A stretch of 64,000 nucleotides of DNA from Cliona cf. orientalis (GCA_963930775.1 OZ005695.1:7688001-7752000); one strand, 5' to 3'; counted from the first letter of the stretch, positions 14,901 through 24,984 are shown. The notes: generated by a model from the letters alone, not told the origin. Program-made: numbers and translations.

Positions 14901-17900
14901 AATTACTTAAGGCGCCAGTTTTCATATCTCTGACTGTACTTTGTGCTATAATTAGAACGAAAATAATGTTATCCAATGCCAAGTGGCACTTACATTAGAG
15001 CAGTGCTGTAATTAGAACATTTACGGTACTGAAGAGATACCATTTATGGCCAAGGAGATAATGTGGTCAGGTGGCAAAGCAATAATATTATTAAAGGTGG
15101 GGGTGAACTCCCCTATGTCCTGTTTATGTGAAAGGCAGGTACCATGTGTCGGCTAGAACCACAGTTGAGGGTTTGTAAGCCACCAAAGACTTGTTAATAA
15201 CAGGTAGTGTTTCTGGGGACGCCGGACGAGACTAGCGATTGACAATGCGCATGCGCAAAACGGTACGGGGTCGCCTTATTTTCGGGTGTATTCGCTAGCA
15301 CTACTGTGTAGGTGAACAGTTACTAGACCTCACTTGATACTGTAACATAGCTATAGTTTATTAACATTTTCGCTGTAGCCTTTTATGTAAATAGCCATAG
15401 TTTATTAACGTTTTAATTCATGGTGCAAATAGTTACTACCATAATTGAAGGGCTGAGAGCCATAGTGGGCTAACCCACAAATGTTGACTTAGCCCCCTGA
15501 ATCCTGAAACTATGTTTAAAATTCATTTCATGAGCTGTAGAAAATTCACTTTTTTGAAAATTTAGACAACTTGGTAGAGTGCAATGTATGATTTTTAGTC
15601 CATTTTTGAGCTTTTTAGACAATTCCCCACATTCAATTCGGGGTTAGCCCACTATGGCTCTCGGCCCTTCAATTATTATTATGACTGCTGACTTTTAATC
15701 CCCCCCCCCTCCCCCCAGTCTGAGGAGTGGCCCTTCACCTGGTTCTGTGAAGAAATGTTCAAGAATCTGTTCAACCCTTGCTGGGAGGTACGTGCTTGAT
15801 TAAATTTTTTAATGCAGCTATAATAATACTAATATTTATCTGCGGAGTGCTCCCCTTCATTTTGTTTAGAGTAACTCTTTAGCTGCATGAACCTTGTGTA
15901 GATGAGCTAAGACTTTTATGATCTATACTATTTTGCGTTGCTTGTGTTTTTCATTGCCCAGATTCGTCACGGAGCAGCTACTGCCCTGAGGGAGGTGGTT
16001 AAACACCATGGAGACACTGCTGGAATATCAGCATACACACCTGAGCCCAATGTGAGATACAATGTCATACATCTATGCATGTACCAATTCACAATTACAT
16101 ACAGTAACATTAATATCAACAGATATCACTGATTGATATTAGATTTGTTTTCTTCCCCATATTCTTGCAGTATCACAGTGAGAACCAGAAGTGGCTGGTG
16201 GATGCTGCCATCAGAATGGTTTGTGTCTTTGCTTTGGACAGATTTGCTGACTTTGTTTCTGATCAGGTGCAGTGATGAACTATGAACTCAGTAGGGCTCA
16301 CACATTCGCAGACCCATTACCTTCTTTTGTATGCCCATGGTGCTAGAGCATGTCCTCCATTCCTAGTACCTAATACTTCAATTCGCAATTTGCTGGGCTG
16401 GGAGTGGGATCTAGGATGGATCTATAGACCTAATAATAATATTATTGGTACCCCATCCTCCATTCATTGCCAGAGCAATGCATAATTATGTCCTTATCCA
16501 TTCCTAATGCTACAACGCTGAATTTGCTAGGCTGGGAGTGATCCTTAGAGAGATCTTAATGCTTACTGAGCTATTTGGATTAGACTTGATAGATAGAGCT
16601 AGGCAATAATTACTTTACCATAATTGATATTGATATTCCATCCTCCATACTGGTGCATAGGTTGTGACTCCAGTGCGTGCGACATGCGCCCAGGCATTGG
16701 GCATGGTGGTGAGGCAGATGGAACAGCAGTATGTGGAGATGGTGGTGGCTACTCTGCTCAAACTGGCCGCCCAGGAGCAGTGGGAGGTCAGACACGCCAG
16801 CCTCATGGGAATACAGCATCTACTCGCTGCAAGAACTGTAAGTGCAGTGGATAATAATATTATTATATTAATAATAATTTATGGCACGACAATGTGTTCT
16901 TATGATAGCTTCATAGCTGTTATCAAGGAACTACTATGTTTATTGGGGGCTGAATAATATTATTGTTAAACACAAAAACTAGAGCATTGCTTTATGTCAA
17001 TGTCTTAGATAAGTTTCTCTTATGAAACACCCCTGGGTGACGATGCTGTCACCTGTGGCACTCGACTTGATGCTCTAGCCATCATCAAAGATTCATAATC
17101 TTTGGACTTGTATATATATACAAGTGCTACTGCTTATGTTTAATGGGTTCATCCATTCTTATAGGATCTCTCTCAAGTATTCCTTCCTCTGCTGTCCTCT
17201 GCAATCCTGCGGGGTCTGCAGGATGTTGATGATGATGTTAGAGCAGTGGCAGCCAGCGCTCTCCTGCCAGTGGCCCAGCAACTCCACCTCATCATTCCTC
17301 ACCAGGTATATACTCGATTCAGGTAGTATCCTTGGGGATATTTCTGCAATTTTGCTATAATATATTCATCAGTACAACTGTAGCTAATTAGTATAATAAT
17401 ATGAAAAGTTTACATTTTAGTAAAATTAATCATTATCAGCTGTTATATTATAATTAATTTTGTGCTTGTATGTGTAACTCTATATCACGTCTATCTGTTG
17501 TGTCTAGTACGCCTCCTCAATCTTCTTCCACAGGTTGTTGATCTGTCCCAGATCTTGTGGGACTCCCTCCTCGAACTTGACGACCTCTCGGCATCCACCA
17601 CGTGCATCATGGATCTCCTCTGTACCCTCCTCTCTCATAACCCCGCCCTATTCTCCACCCACCAACACCAACCACTGCCACCACAGCAGCAATACCAGCT
17701 GCAGTCAGCGGGGGGAGGAGGTGGTAAGCCTATGGTGACGATGCTGACCGTACTTGTACCCAGGCTTTGGCCGTTTCTCTCTCACACGATCACCTCTGTG
17801 CGTCAGAGCTGCCTCAAGGCTCTCCTTACTCTGCTTCACACCGGTTAGTTACACATGTATACAGTGGAATTGCTCTATTATGGAGCTCTGAACTAAGGAT

Positions 17901-20900
17901 GCTCTCTAAATGAGCACACTTTGTTGCAGTCCCAATGGCGTCCATAATAGAAAATGTTTCACTGTACTACAAAACTGTAGTAATTTATGTACTTGTTTTT
18001 ATATTCTAATATAACCGTAGTATCCCGGGCAAGTGCCCACTCCCGGGTAAGTGCCCATGTGCCACATTTCAAGGGGTCAACGTAGCAGCTTCTATACAAA
18101 CGTATGGAATTTATATCCCAGGTAAGCGTCCATGCAGGCCAAAACAGTGAGTAATGCTTAAGTGCCCATGGGTGCTTACCCGGGACACTACGGTATTATA
18201 GTTGAGCACCTATTGTTTGGTATTGCTTGAAACTAGAAATTTCTTAAGAGGTCCATTTTGACTTGTGCACTCATGGAACCTGTGGTCATGCATGTACATA
18301 ATACTGTGGACTTCTCTTAAGCAACTATAGTTGCTAACTGACATAGTTAATTTTCATACTGGCACAGGTGAGAATGTCAGTGCTGGGGGCTCTGGTCTAA
18401 GTGGCAGTGGTGTACCTCCACCTGTTCAGTTGGACTGGTTGAAGGGACCGTTTCTGCAGAATGCTCTGTGTCAGGTATTTCAGCGGTTTGCCCTGGAGGG
18501 AGATGAAATGAACAGAACTCTTGTGCACAAGGTATATACAGGGTCTGGCTATATTAATTTTTTTATGTTTTGGTGGCCATTGGATAGATACAAAGTGAGC
18601 AAATTTCACTAAGAAGGTAATAGTTACATATAGCCTCATTCCTAGACCCTCTTCATACGAAAATATTGGGAAGTGGGAGGGGGAGCAAGACTATAGAAGT
18701 ACCATATAGCCGGAAATACTGGCGGGAATTAAATTTGGCGGTTGAGCCCAAAATTGCTATTGCAAGAATATATTAGCGGATTTAAATTTGGCAGTTCGGT
18801 ACAGGATCGCTATACGTATACATGCGAATAGGAAATTTTGGCAGATTTTAATTTGGAGGTTGTGTAATATAGACCGCCAAACCGCCAACTTTTCTGGCTG
18901 TACGGTATTTAATATCTTTATCATACATTCATAATAGCTAGCAAATGTACATGTATCTGTATATCTCATGATACGTGCAATGTCATATAACTTTGAACCA
19001 TTTAGGTTTGGAAGAGTATCCTTGAGCGTAGCACTAGTGATGAGATAGGAGCTGCTGTTTCCCCTCTCTTCCAGAGCATGGCTTGGCTCTGGCTCCTGGT
19101 GGCTCCATTCTCCTCACCAATTGAACTCAATCTACTAGTGCCACCATCCCAGGGAGCAACAGTATGTAATGTAGACACGTACACGTACATGTGTTATAAT
19201 GGAAGAGATCTTTGCAAAGCATAGGTTTATATTTGATTTGTGATGTAGATGTCATCGAGTCTGTACCTTGGTGGTTGTCTTGGAGTAGAGTCTTTGACAG
19301 TGAGGGAGCAAGCTGCCCTGGCCGCCAGAGTAGCTGGAGCAAAGTAAGTAGTCAGCATCATAATAATATTATATAATAATTCTGTAAGGTAGTGAATTAA
19401 TAACAATCCTACATTATTATGTTTCTCATTAAATTATTGAGTGGAGCATCTTAGCCTTATTCCCAGGATACTTTCCTGTGTGCAAGTGAAAAAGCCTGAG
19501 AGGTGCCTTGGGACGAGGCTAGGGTGCCTAATGTATATTGAATGTGGAATCTACGCTATCACATTCTGAGTGCATGCACATGTATAATTTGAGGGACATG
19601 GACAACCGTAAACATAATAATTATTTTACAGAGCTCTTGGTGAGCTTGCAGTGAAGCTCAGCAGTTCACCTGTGGACCATCAAGCATCGGCTACCAACTC
19701 ACTGAATCAAACCATGCTCCACTTTGTGAACGGACTACAGCAGTTTCTTTCGAGAAACTTTGCCATGCACAAGATGGTGGTCGGACTGGTGCTGACGTTC
19801 TGGAAGGGGTGTGGCTTTAAGGACCAGCTCGTCCCTCAACTCATGACTGCTCTGACAGAGGACGGGGGGTACGAAGACCTGATGCCATTTCTACTAGCCA
19901 TGCAAAAAGACTGCCATGTGAGAAAACAATGTACCGTAGTTAATCAAATACAACGCATGATCCAATTTAACGCAAGAAATTAGCTTTTTGCGAATTCTCA
20001 TAACATTTATATATGAGCGATTGACGACCTTTACCAGGAAAACGCCTTTTTCAAAATTGAAGTTATTTTTTCCATGCATTGTATTAGATTAAGTAACAGA
20101 GAGTGGGGTAAAAGAGAGGGGAAGGGTAAGAGAGAGACTCGGGGGAGGAGGAGAGAGAAAAGAGAGAAGGAGAGGGGGGACAGAGGAAGACTCAGAGAGG
20201 GAGGAAAGATTCTTTTAATTGCTGGGTGGTGCATTATTTAAGTATGAAAGTTAGATATTATGGTGTTGTATTTTTTGTAGTCATTAGTTGTTGCTTTGGA
20301 GAAAAAAGGTGTTAAGGTTGGGAAGGACCTCACTCCAAGGTGAGCAAGAGAGTCAAATGTATTCATTATGCATAAAAATATTCCATTGCAATTGTTTTTA
20401 TATGCATAACCTCATCCCCAGTTTGTTTGTTTTCTTAGCTCAAATGGTGGTACATGTAGTAATGCCTGAAAGTGAGGCTGTGTGCATGCATGCACGTAAT
20501 GACATTGTATGTTTTTTCCAGTGCATACACCACGGAGTTTGCTGCAAATTTGGCCACCACTGCTTTTGAGAGACTCAAAAACATTCCACTCCAGAATCAG
20601 GATAAAATGGTATAATTATTTGTTAGCCAGTAAGTAACCCCTCTCGTCATTGTCCTACCCATTCGCAATCATCCATGGACACTACCTTGATAGCCACCAT
20701 TAATTTTTATATTACATACATTGTCCCTATAAAATTTCAGTTGCAAGGTGATGACCAACCAGCTTTATGCATTGCAGAGATCTAACCAGCTCAGTAAAAA
20801 AAGTCAACATAAAAATTAAATATTCTTGTGATTTTAGTTAAAAAAGTTTTCATGGAGTGGTGCAATACTACTCTTACTATACTCTTAGCTATACAGAACC

Positions 20901-21164
20901 CTACATTGCCATTAACATCTCTCTCTCTCTCTCATTGTTTCATGTATTGTGTGCTGACTGACATGACAGGACATAGACTCACTGTGTCGCTGTCTCCTGA
21001 CTAGCCTGGGTCAGCTCCAGGAGGAGCAGCAGCAGCTGAGTATGAGGATCCGTAGCTGTATTGCAGGGGCTCTCATCTCCCTCTCCTCCCTGCCCAGCAA
21101 GTTCAACCCCATCATCAGGCCTCTGATGGACTGCATCAAGACGGATGGTGACCCGTTAATGAAG
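2988..21164 (+). CDS. BTAF1: TATA-binding protein-associated factor 172 (Mot1/BTAF1), exons 1-20
   Basis: Nuclear SNF2-family ATPase that dissociates TBP from DNA; this part encodes the HEAT-repeat half that binds TBP. Twenty exons with consistent phases: 2988-2998, 3164-3287, 3965-4216, 4514-4606, 5070-5231, 5551-5672, 6127-6247, 15719-15787, 15962-16051, 16171-16266, 16661-16837, 17165-17305, 17534-17843, 18368-18531, 19006-19161, 19249-19343, 19632-19917, 20281-20339, 20522-20609, 20970-21164. Landmarks: [13 protein letters not shown] (exon 2), [18 protein letters not shown] (exon 3), the lysine/arginine-rich [16 protein letters not shown] (exon 6), [19 protein letters not shown] (exons 8-9), [16 protein letters not shown] (exon 10), [14 protein letters not shown] (exon 12) and [20 protein letters not shown] (exon 13). 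A Gly-rich insert lies in exon 13. Intron 7 is about 9.5 kb and holds antisense genes. The reading frame leaves exon 20 in phase 0 and resumes at 62180. The ATPase half is outside the window. Confidence 0.92.
3288..3964 (+). other. BTAF1 intron 2
   Basis: About 680 bp of AT-rich intron ending in a short TG run (3881-3896) and the acceptor before exon 3. I see no gene or recognisable repeat element in it. Confidence 0.6.
4709..4925. mobile_element. Palindromic MITE, family 2 (CCGTATAGCCGGAAAT ends), copy 1
   Basis: About 217 bp in BTAF1 intron 4. It starts CCGTATAGCCGGAAATATT, ends AATTTTCCAGCTATACGG, and is flanked by TA on both sides. The inside repeats a TTGGCGGTT-like motif in both orientations, so a transcript would fold into a long hairpin. 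Sister copies are at 11186-11402 and 18702-18905, with a decayed one near 63712-63830. Confidence 0.78.
5684..5875. mobile_element. Palindromic MITE, family 1, copy 2
   Basis: In BTAF1 intron 6. Left end TACTGTATTGTCCCAGGTAA, right end TTGCCCAGGACACTACGGTA, with GCGCTTACCCGGGAGTGGG inside. Same layout as the copy at 299-479, somewhat more diverged at its left tip. Confidence 0.7.
6290..6698. mobile_element. Palindromic MITE, family 4 (CCATATTTATTCGAATA ends)
   Basis: About 410 bp at the start of BTAF1 intron 7. Ends are CCATATTTATTCGAATAGTA and its near-inverse TATTCGAATAAATATGG, flanked by TA. Subterminal GGCGGCTACTATTC-like repeats occur at both sides in opposite orientation. No open frame of note. 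Confidence 0.72.
7036..9876 (-). CDS. Predicted four-helix membrane protein with Thr/Pro-rich region (copy 1)
   Basis: I do not recognise the family. Proposed exons on the minus strand: 9876-9648 ([20 protein letters not shown], acidic, 76 codons, donor GGTGAGC), 8047 to about 7832 (Thr/Pro/Ala-rich linker starting [16 protein letters not shown]), 7710-7654 (first membrane helix, [18 protein letters not shown]) and 7487-7036 (three helices around [40 protein letters not shown] and [20 protein letters not shown], with an NGT glycosylation site between the last two). Phases match at the first and last junctions; the end of the Pro-rich exon is uncertain, a phase-compatible GGTGGTG donor at 7831 being the best candidate. 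The gene lies antisense inside BTAF1 intron 7 and has a partial tandem copy at 13240-14360. Conservation of the last two exons between copies supports real coding sequence. Confidence 0.55.
9571..9585. repeat. Poly(C) tract
   Basis: Homopolymer run of about 15 C just downstream (antisense) of the donor of the membrane-protein first exon. Length is likely unreliable in an assembly. Confidence 0.6.
9877..9940 (-). promoter_or_regulatory. Promoter of membrane-protein gene with NRF1-like palindrome
   Basis: GCGCATGCGC at 9922-9931, about 50 bp upstream of the ATG at 9876, matches the NRF1 consensus of animal promoters. The same palindrome survives at 15247-15256 in the duplicated unit, where the first exon is gone. 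Factor identity is inference. Confidence 0.45.
9971..10070. mobile_element. Short palindromic MITE, family 3 (CCGTATAGCGGGAAATTTTC ends)
   Basis: A 100-bp near-perfect hairpin, CCGTATAGCGGGAAATTTTC to GAAAATTTCCCGCTATACGG, flanked by TA. A half-copy ends near 11806; related forms lie near 33940-34030 and inside the FLYWCH-like transposon (48932-49074, 56168-56310). Confidence 0.78.
10250..10452. mobile_element. 203-bp MITE with 8-bp target duplication
   Basis: Ends GGTTAGACTGACTTTTAGGA and its inverse (outer bases GGCTAGACTGAC on the right) make inverted repeats of about 25 bp. Flanks carry the same 8 bases, GATATTTT (10242-10249 and 10453-10460). The interior has several ACTAACCCT repeats, superficially telomere-like. 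The 8-bp duplication fits hAT or Mutator-type insertion. Confidence 0.75.
10542..11487. mobile_element. Mutator-like non-autonomous transposon, 9-bp target duplication
   Basis: 946 bp with terminal inverted repeats of about 50 bp starting TAGTCTCGTGCCCAGCCCCC. Both sides carry GCCGGGCTC (10533-10541 and 11488-11496). A family 2 MITE (11186-11402) is nested within it. Long inverted repeats plus a 9-bp duplication are typical of Mutator-like elements; no transposase is seen. Confidence 0.75.
11186..11402. mobile_element. Palindromic MITE, family 2, copy 2
   Basis: Starts CCGTATAGCCGGAAATATTG, ends TTTTCCGGCTATACGG, flanked by TA. It is the best-preserved copy of its family here and is nested within the Mutator-like element, so it arrived later. 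Confidence 0.78.
11951..12863. other. Unassigned part of BTAF1 intron 7
   Basis: About 900 bp between the duplicated units. I see no coding exon, palindromic element or tandem array here. Confidence 0.5.
13240..14360 (-). pseudogene. Four-helix membrane protein, tandem copy 2 lacking exon 1
   Basis: Exons matching copy 1: Thr/Pro/Ala-rich exon from 14360 down to about 14100 (starts [16 protein letters not shown]), first helix 13882-13826 ([18 protein letters not shown]) and final exon 13697-13240 ([60 protein letters not shown]). Reading frames are open and splice signals kept, but nothing equivalent to the first exon with its ATG is found: the corresponding block is missing between 15200 and 15240. 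Either a different first exon is used or the copy is dead. Copies differ mostly by conservative residues, and this one is about 3 residues longer in the loop ([15 protein letters not shown] against [13 protein letters not shown]). Confidence 0.5.
14482..15026. mobile_element. Palindromic MITE, family 6, split by a hAT-type MITE
   Basis: Ends CCGTAAAAGTTCTAATTACA and, inverted, CCGTAAATGTTCTAATTACA, flanked by TA. It is interrupted just inside its left end by the element at 14502-14835. Confidence 0.65.
14502..14835. mobile_element. hAT-like MITE (CAGTGGCGGAT ends)
   Basis: 334 bp with terminal repeats CAGTGGCGGATTTAGG and the inverse of CCTAGATCCGCCACTG. CAGTGGCGGAT termini are known from many animal hAT-type non-autonomous elements. 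Inserted into an older family 6 MITE with a visible TTACA repeat on both sides. Confidence 0.75.
15441..15676. mobile_element. Palindromic MITE ending in ATAATTGAAGGGC
   Basis: 236 bp with inverted repeats of about 38 bp: ATAATTGAAGGGCTGAGAGC at the left and its near-inverse at the right, continuing through CCATAGTGGGCTAACCC. It ends about 40 bp before the acceptor of BTAF1 exon 8. Confidence 0.75.
18013..18195. mobile_element. Palindromic MITE, family 1, copy 3
   Basis: In BTAF1 intron 13. CCGTAGTATCCCGGGCAAG at the left, TTACCCGGGACACTACGG at the right, flanked by TA. Confidence 0.75.
18702..18905. mobile_element. Palindromic MITE, family 2, copy 3
   Basis: In BTAF1 intron 14. CCATATAGCCGGAAATACTG at the left, CCAACTTTTCTGGCTGTACGG at the right; a short internal deletion near the right end makes it smaller than the other two. 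Confidence 0.7.
20095..20215. repeat. Polypurine tract in BTAF1 intron 17
   Basis: About 120 bp almost entirely A and G on the plus strand (units such as GAGAGAAAAGAGAGAAGG), with few interruptions. Such mirror-like purine tracts can form triplex structures; here it is probably simple sequence. Confidence 0.7.
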
Positions 21165-22056
21165 GTAATCTGTCATGATTTATCGTCATGTTAAATAGCT
21201 TAGGCAGAAGACGATAAAGAATCAGTGACAATCGTGCATGCACCACTGATTCTGTTAATAGTAAGTGTACCATATGCAGGCAGATCAGTACAAGAAAATC
21301 CTAGAGTGGTAATTGTTGTGGTAGTTCAAATGACATTTGTGGTTTTAAAGCCACCTCAAATTTAAAAGGGCCTTTTAAGAGCAGTGTCACTGCTTTTGAG
21401 TATGTATCATGTCTGTATACACCAGTGTGCTGGAGCTTTCTGTAATCAACTGTGGCAGTGTTGAAATGTCATGGCTTCGAGTCTTGGTCAAAGCTCCGGT
21501 CCAATTATAATTTTTGTTTGTGTTTGAATAACTATTGTATAGTGTAGATTATTTATGTGTATGCATGTTTTAAGTTGGACATGGATAATACCGGTAGCTA
21601 ACATACATGCATGTATATCCCATCTGGTCAAAGTTATGATTTCACACTTATCGGTAAGTTCGAATTTTATCTAGGAAGAAAAGGTTCTTGTGAATAAAGG
21701 TATAAATTTCAGTAATGACAAACTGGTAGCCACGTGAGATCTTATCAGTACATACCCCACTGAGTGAGACCAAGGATTCAGCCGACATAGGCTCTCCTGA
21801 TGACAGGGTGGATGGTGAAGATTAGACTGATGTGGATTTTTAAGAGCGTAGAAAACGTTCAGCTTCTGCTAAACTCAGTGATGAAGGATAATAATTATGC
21901 AGCTATCGAAAAAAAATTGGTAGAGCTGCTATTTAACTGCGCATGCTCGAACTCATGTAGGTAGGGGTCGTCAAGTTTGTATCCCACCCTCGCGCTATGA
22001 ATGTTGTTTACAGTTCATTAAAATTTCTTCACACCTTGATCGCCCTCAAAGAAATT

Positions 22057-23616
22057 ATGGTCAATACCTTCGGTCTGTTGTTCGTATCGTTGCTGTTATC
22101 CGCTCCAGCGATCGTCTATGCCGCCGATAATCAGACGTGCTCAGAGTCGAACCTCGACGCGGACGTGTTGATTCTTGGAGGTGGGATCGCGGGTCTTGCA
22201 GCCGCCAGAGCGCTACACAATAGAGATGTCACTGATTTCCTGATAATCGAGGCTCAGTCACAGCTTGGCGGTCGCGTTCGCACGGTGGAATTGCGTCCAG
22301 GGTCCGGAATAATGATAAATTCTGGCGCAAATTGGTTTCATGGATACGATCCAGATCAGCCGAACTTGCATCCTCTCGCGCAGATTATAAATACCCCCAG
22401 CTGTGGAGGAATTCAAGGAGTTATTACCACTTTTAACGGGCTAGGCGTGCGCAATTCCCAAGGAGTGGACATCACTAATAGCCCTCGTCTGCGATACAGT
22501 GACTATGAAGCCGCAGCTGCTGGCATAGATAATCTTGGCAGAGCACGTCAGAACGCTGGTATGCCAGATATCTCTGTGCGTGAGGCACTCTCTCAGAGTG
22601 GATGGGTAGTTAGAACCGCTGAAGACCAATGGTTGGACTGGATCGAGTACACGTACTGCTTTGCCGAGCCACCGGACGATTCGTCCCTATTCAACACTGT
22701 CTCCCTGGGAGATTTCAGCGCGTTTGGTGACGCTGATAGAGCGGGAGATTTCCTGATCACTGACAATGAGGGTTATGCCAAGGTGGTGCGCTGTTTGGCA
22801 GACGAGTTTCTCATGGACAACGATCCTCGCGTGCACTTGAATACACGAGTGACACGGATTGAGTGGAGCAATGATTGTGTCTGTGCTACAACCACTGTAG
22901 ACGGCAATTCAAATCGCACATTCTGTGGAAGATATGCAATCGTGACATTCAGTATTGGTGTTTTGCAGCAGCTTCAAGCGGCCGGTTTAGAATTTGATCC
23001 GCCACTTCCATCAGAAAAGGTAAATGCAATCAATAGTATTCGCATGACACACTATCTGAATATCGTTGTGGAGTTTAACACCAGATTTTGGGAGCAGGAT
23101 ATCGTGTATATCGGTTACGTAAATGAAAGTGACGGTCGCTATTTCCCCATTGTACAAGAATTGACGCACATACAAGGTGCCACAGTCGTGTATATGACTG
23201 TTACAGACAGGCTAGCAGATCGCATCATTCGCCAAACCGAGGAACAGAACAGGCAAGAAATCATTGCCGTTTTCAACAACGCTTATAATATGGCCCTTCA
23301 GCCATCCGACATTCGCACTCTTTTCTTGCCTGATTGGGATATTAATCCACTGTTTTTCGGTTCATACTCAAACAGACCTGTTGGAGTTACCAGTGAGACA
23401 TTTACAACCCTTCGTTCACCTCTTGGAGGTAGGCTCTTCTTGAGTGGTGAAGCTACTAGCGAAAGGTATTCATCATCAGTGCACGGGGGTTATTTTAGTG
23501 GAATCGATACCGCTAATGATGTTCTTACTGAAATACAAGGCAGTGGAGTGCTTGCTAAGACAGTCAACTGGCTTTTGATTGCTAGTGCTGTTATCATCTG
23601 GACTCTTGTGGTTTAA
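22057..23616 (+). CDS. Secreted flavin amine/polyamine oxidase-like protein, type A (A1, intact)
   Basis: Intronless, 519 residues. The ATG at 22057 is preferred over an in-frame ATG at 21997 because it starts a clean signal peptide (MVNTFGLLFVSLLLSAPA, cut near VYA-AD) and is the start shared with the other type A copies. FAD-binding Rossmann motif GGGIAG at 41-46, acidic residue E65 at the end of the second strand, then GGR at 71-73. C-terminal FAD motif LFLSGEATSERYSSSVHGG. Flavin amine oxidases deaminate amines or polyamines and give H2O2. Unusual: N335 (YLNIVVEF) replaces the flavin-site lysine of the family, and S474 sits where plant PAO has an aromatic-cage tyrosine; H95 in NWFHG is kept. 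The hydrophobic tail VNWLLIASAVIIWTLVV ends the protein, so a GPI anchor or C-terminal helix is likely. It is the only intact type A gene. Substrate unknown. Confidence 0.88.
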   Translation: MVNTFGLLFVSLLLSAPAIVYAADNQTCSESNLDADVLILGGGIAGLAAARALHNRDVTDFLIIEAQSQLGGRVRTVELRPGSGIMINSGANWFHGYDPDQPNLHPLAQIINTPSCGGIQGVITTFNGLGVRNSQGVDITNSPRLRYSDYEAAAAGIDNLGRARQNAGMPDISVREALSQSGWVVRTAEDQWLDWIEYTYCFAEPPDDSSLFNTVSLGDFSAFGDADRAGDFLITDNEGYAKVVRCLADEFLMDNDPRVHLNTRVTRIEWSNDCVCATTTVDGNSNRTFCGRYAIVTFSIGVLQQLQAAGLEFDPPLPSEKVNAINSIRMTHYLNIVVEFNTRFWEQDIVYIGYVNESDGRYFPIVQELTHIQGATVVYMTVTDRLADRIIRQTEEQNRQEIIAVFNNAYNMALQPSDIRTLFLPDWDINPLFFGSYSNRPVGVTSETFTTLRSPLGGRLFLSGEATSERYSSSVHGGYFSGIDTANDVLTEIQGSGVLAKTVNWLLIASAVIIWTLVV

Positions 23617-24984
23617 TGATCAAACTATGTATATAGCTTGCATACTGCAACTTAGTGGTATTTTTGTTAATTATAATATCAGGTTTTCCAAGGATAGTAT
23701 TAAGATAATACTATTATGAGCTCTTGTTACCACTGGTATGCATATATGGACTGTTCATGAATGTCACATGATTGTGAAACTTGATCAGTATAGCTAATAC
23801 ATGGTGTGGGCTTGCCATGAAATCTTATTCTGATTCATTGTTATGAATAATGTATATTATAGCTACATATTTTTGGATAGAGTATATTATAATTCTGTCC
23901 AATGCACATTCTGGGAGACTGAAAATGGCATGCAACCAATGATACATGTACAGCAGTCTGCAGCTATGTAAACGTATCCCCTCGCAATAATCAACCACCG
24001 GAAGAAACTATAAAAAAACATATGCACACATCCACTGTCATAATTATTTATTATTCGAATGAGAACAGTCATACCAAGACCAACTAGACTTTATCAAATT
24101 TCATGGTATCTATAAATAATAATCTGATGGTGAATATACGGTCAAAATGTTTATCTGCATGTCCGTAACTCCTATACTCCACAAGTTGTGTATGTATTTG
24201 TGCCATTAATTCAAAAGTGGTGTCCCTATAGCAGGGTTGCATGCATATTTGGTGACTCGGTAACATTATTGAGGGATCACCATACTATTATAATAATAGT
24301 ATGGTGATCCCTCAATAATGTTAATAATAATTATTATTACATTATGTGCATGAGTAAGAAATATTGTCAGACGGAGAAAATGGCACTTCCAGAGAGAGAC
24401 TATGATTAAAACAAGTGGAATTAGTGGGAAAAGTGATAGGTACATTCAGGAGCGCACAGAAAACACAGATTGCCCACTGTTTAGGAGAGGCTTCTCCTCT
24501 TCCTGAGTCCAACTGTAGTCATACCTTGTAGGATTTGGCGTTCTACCATTTAGTGTATTATATCTTTGTAGTAAACTTTTGTATGGATTCACGTTTTTTT
24601 TGTCTGCCATACTCCAGGAGAGGAGAAATCAGATTAATACAACATACTGTGCCTTCAGGGTACTCAATTATTGTGAGTTTTTAAACTTACCCAAATCCTA
24701 TAGCTATATAGTTAGCATAGCTACCAGCCTGTTTCAGCAGCAAGCCTTTGATGTGATGGCCTGAGGACCAACTCAGGTTTAAAGTAATCAAGATACCAAG
24801 ATGCCTCAGAGTTTCCATACTTTTCTCCTAGGGATGACCCTCTGCTATTAAAAGAGCACTGTATTTCAACTTGATAGACTGAGTTGGATGCCACACAAAC
24901 CAATGTCATAGAATCTAAATAAGATAGGTCCCAGGAGTGCCACAAGGTTCAGTCCTTGCAGGACTGCCACTTCGGTGTTAAATT
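23617..24984. other. A-to-B spacer of unit 1
   Basis: About 1.4 kb repeated, with small changes, after each type A gene (33361-34999, 39294-40440, 58028-59490 and inverted 45740-47215). It contains a 61-bp perfect palindrome unique to this copy and, on the minus strand, a conserved open frame of 60-80 residues around 24721-24945 (WHSWDLSYLDSMTLVCVASN). I do not recognise that frame; its conservation may only reflect recent duplication. Confidence 0.6.
24262..24322. repeat. Perfect 61-bp palindrome
   Basis: Two 30-bp arms, starting AACATTATTGAGGGATCACC, separated by one base. The other copies of the spacer have only one arm here (for example 34327-34360 and 58797-58820), so the palindrome was created in this unit. 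Confidence 0.85.

Larger units (their letters stand above)
12864..15440. repeat. Intron 7 segmental duplication, unit 2
   Basis: Shorter, later-diverged partner of 6717-11950 in the same orientation. It keeps the 3' exons and promoter palindrome of the membrane-protein gene but has lost the block containing the first exon, and has gained the nested elements at 14482-15026. Confidence 0.7.

Noticed and set aside
21997-22056. Upstream in-frame ATG of A1 adding 20 residues
   Set aside because: The extension is not preserved in the upstream regions of A2 and A4 and would bury the signal peptide.
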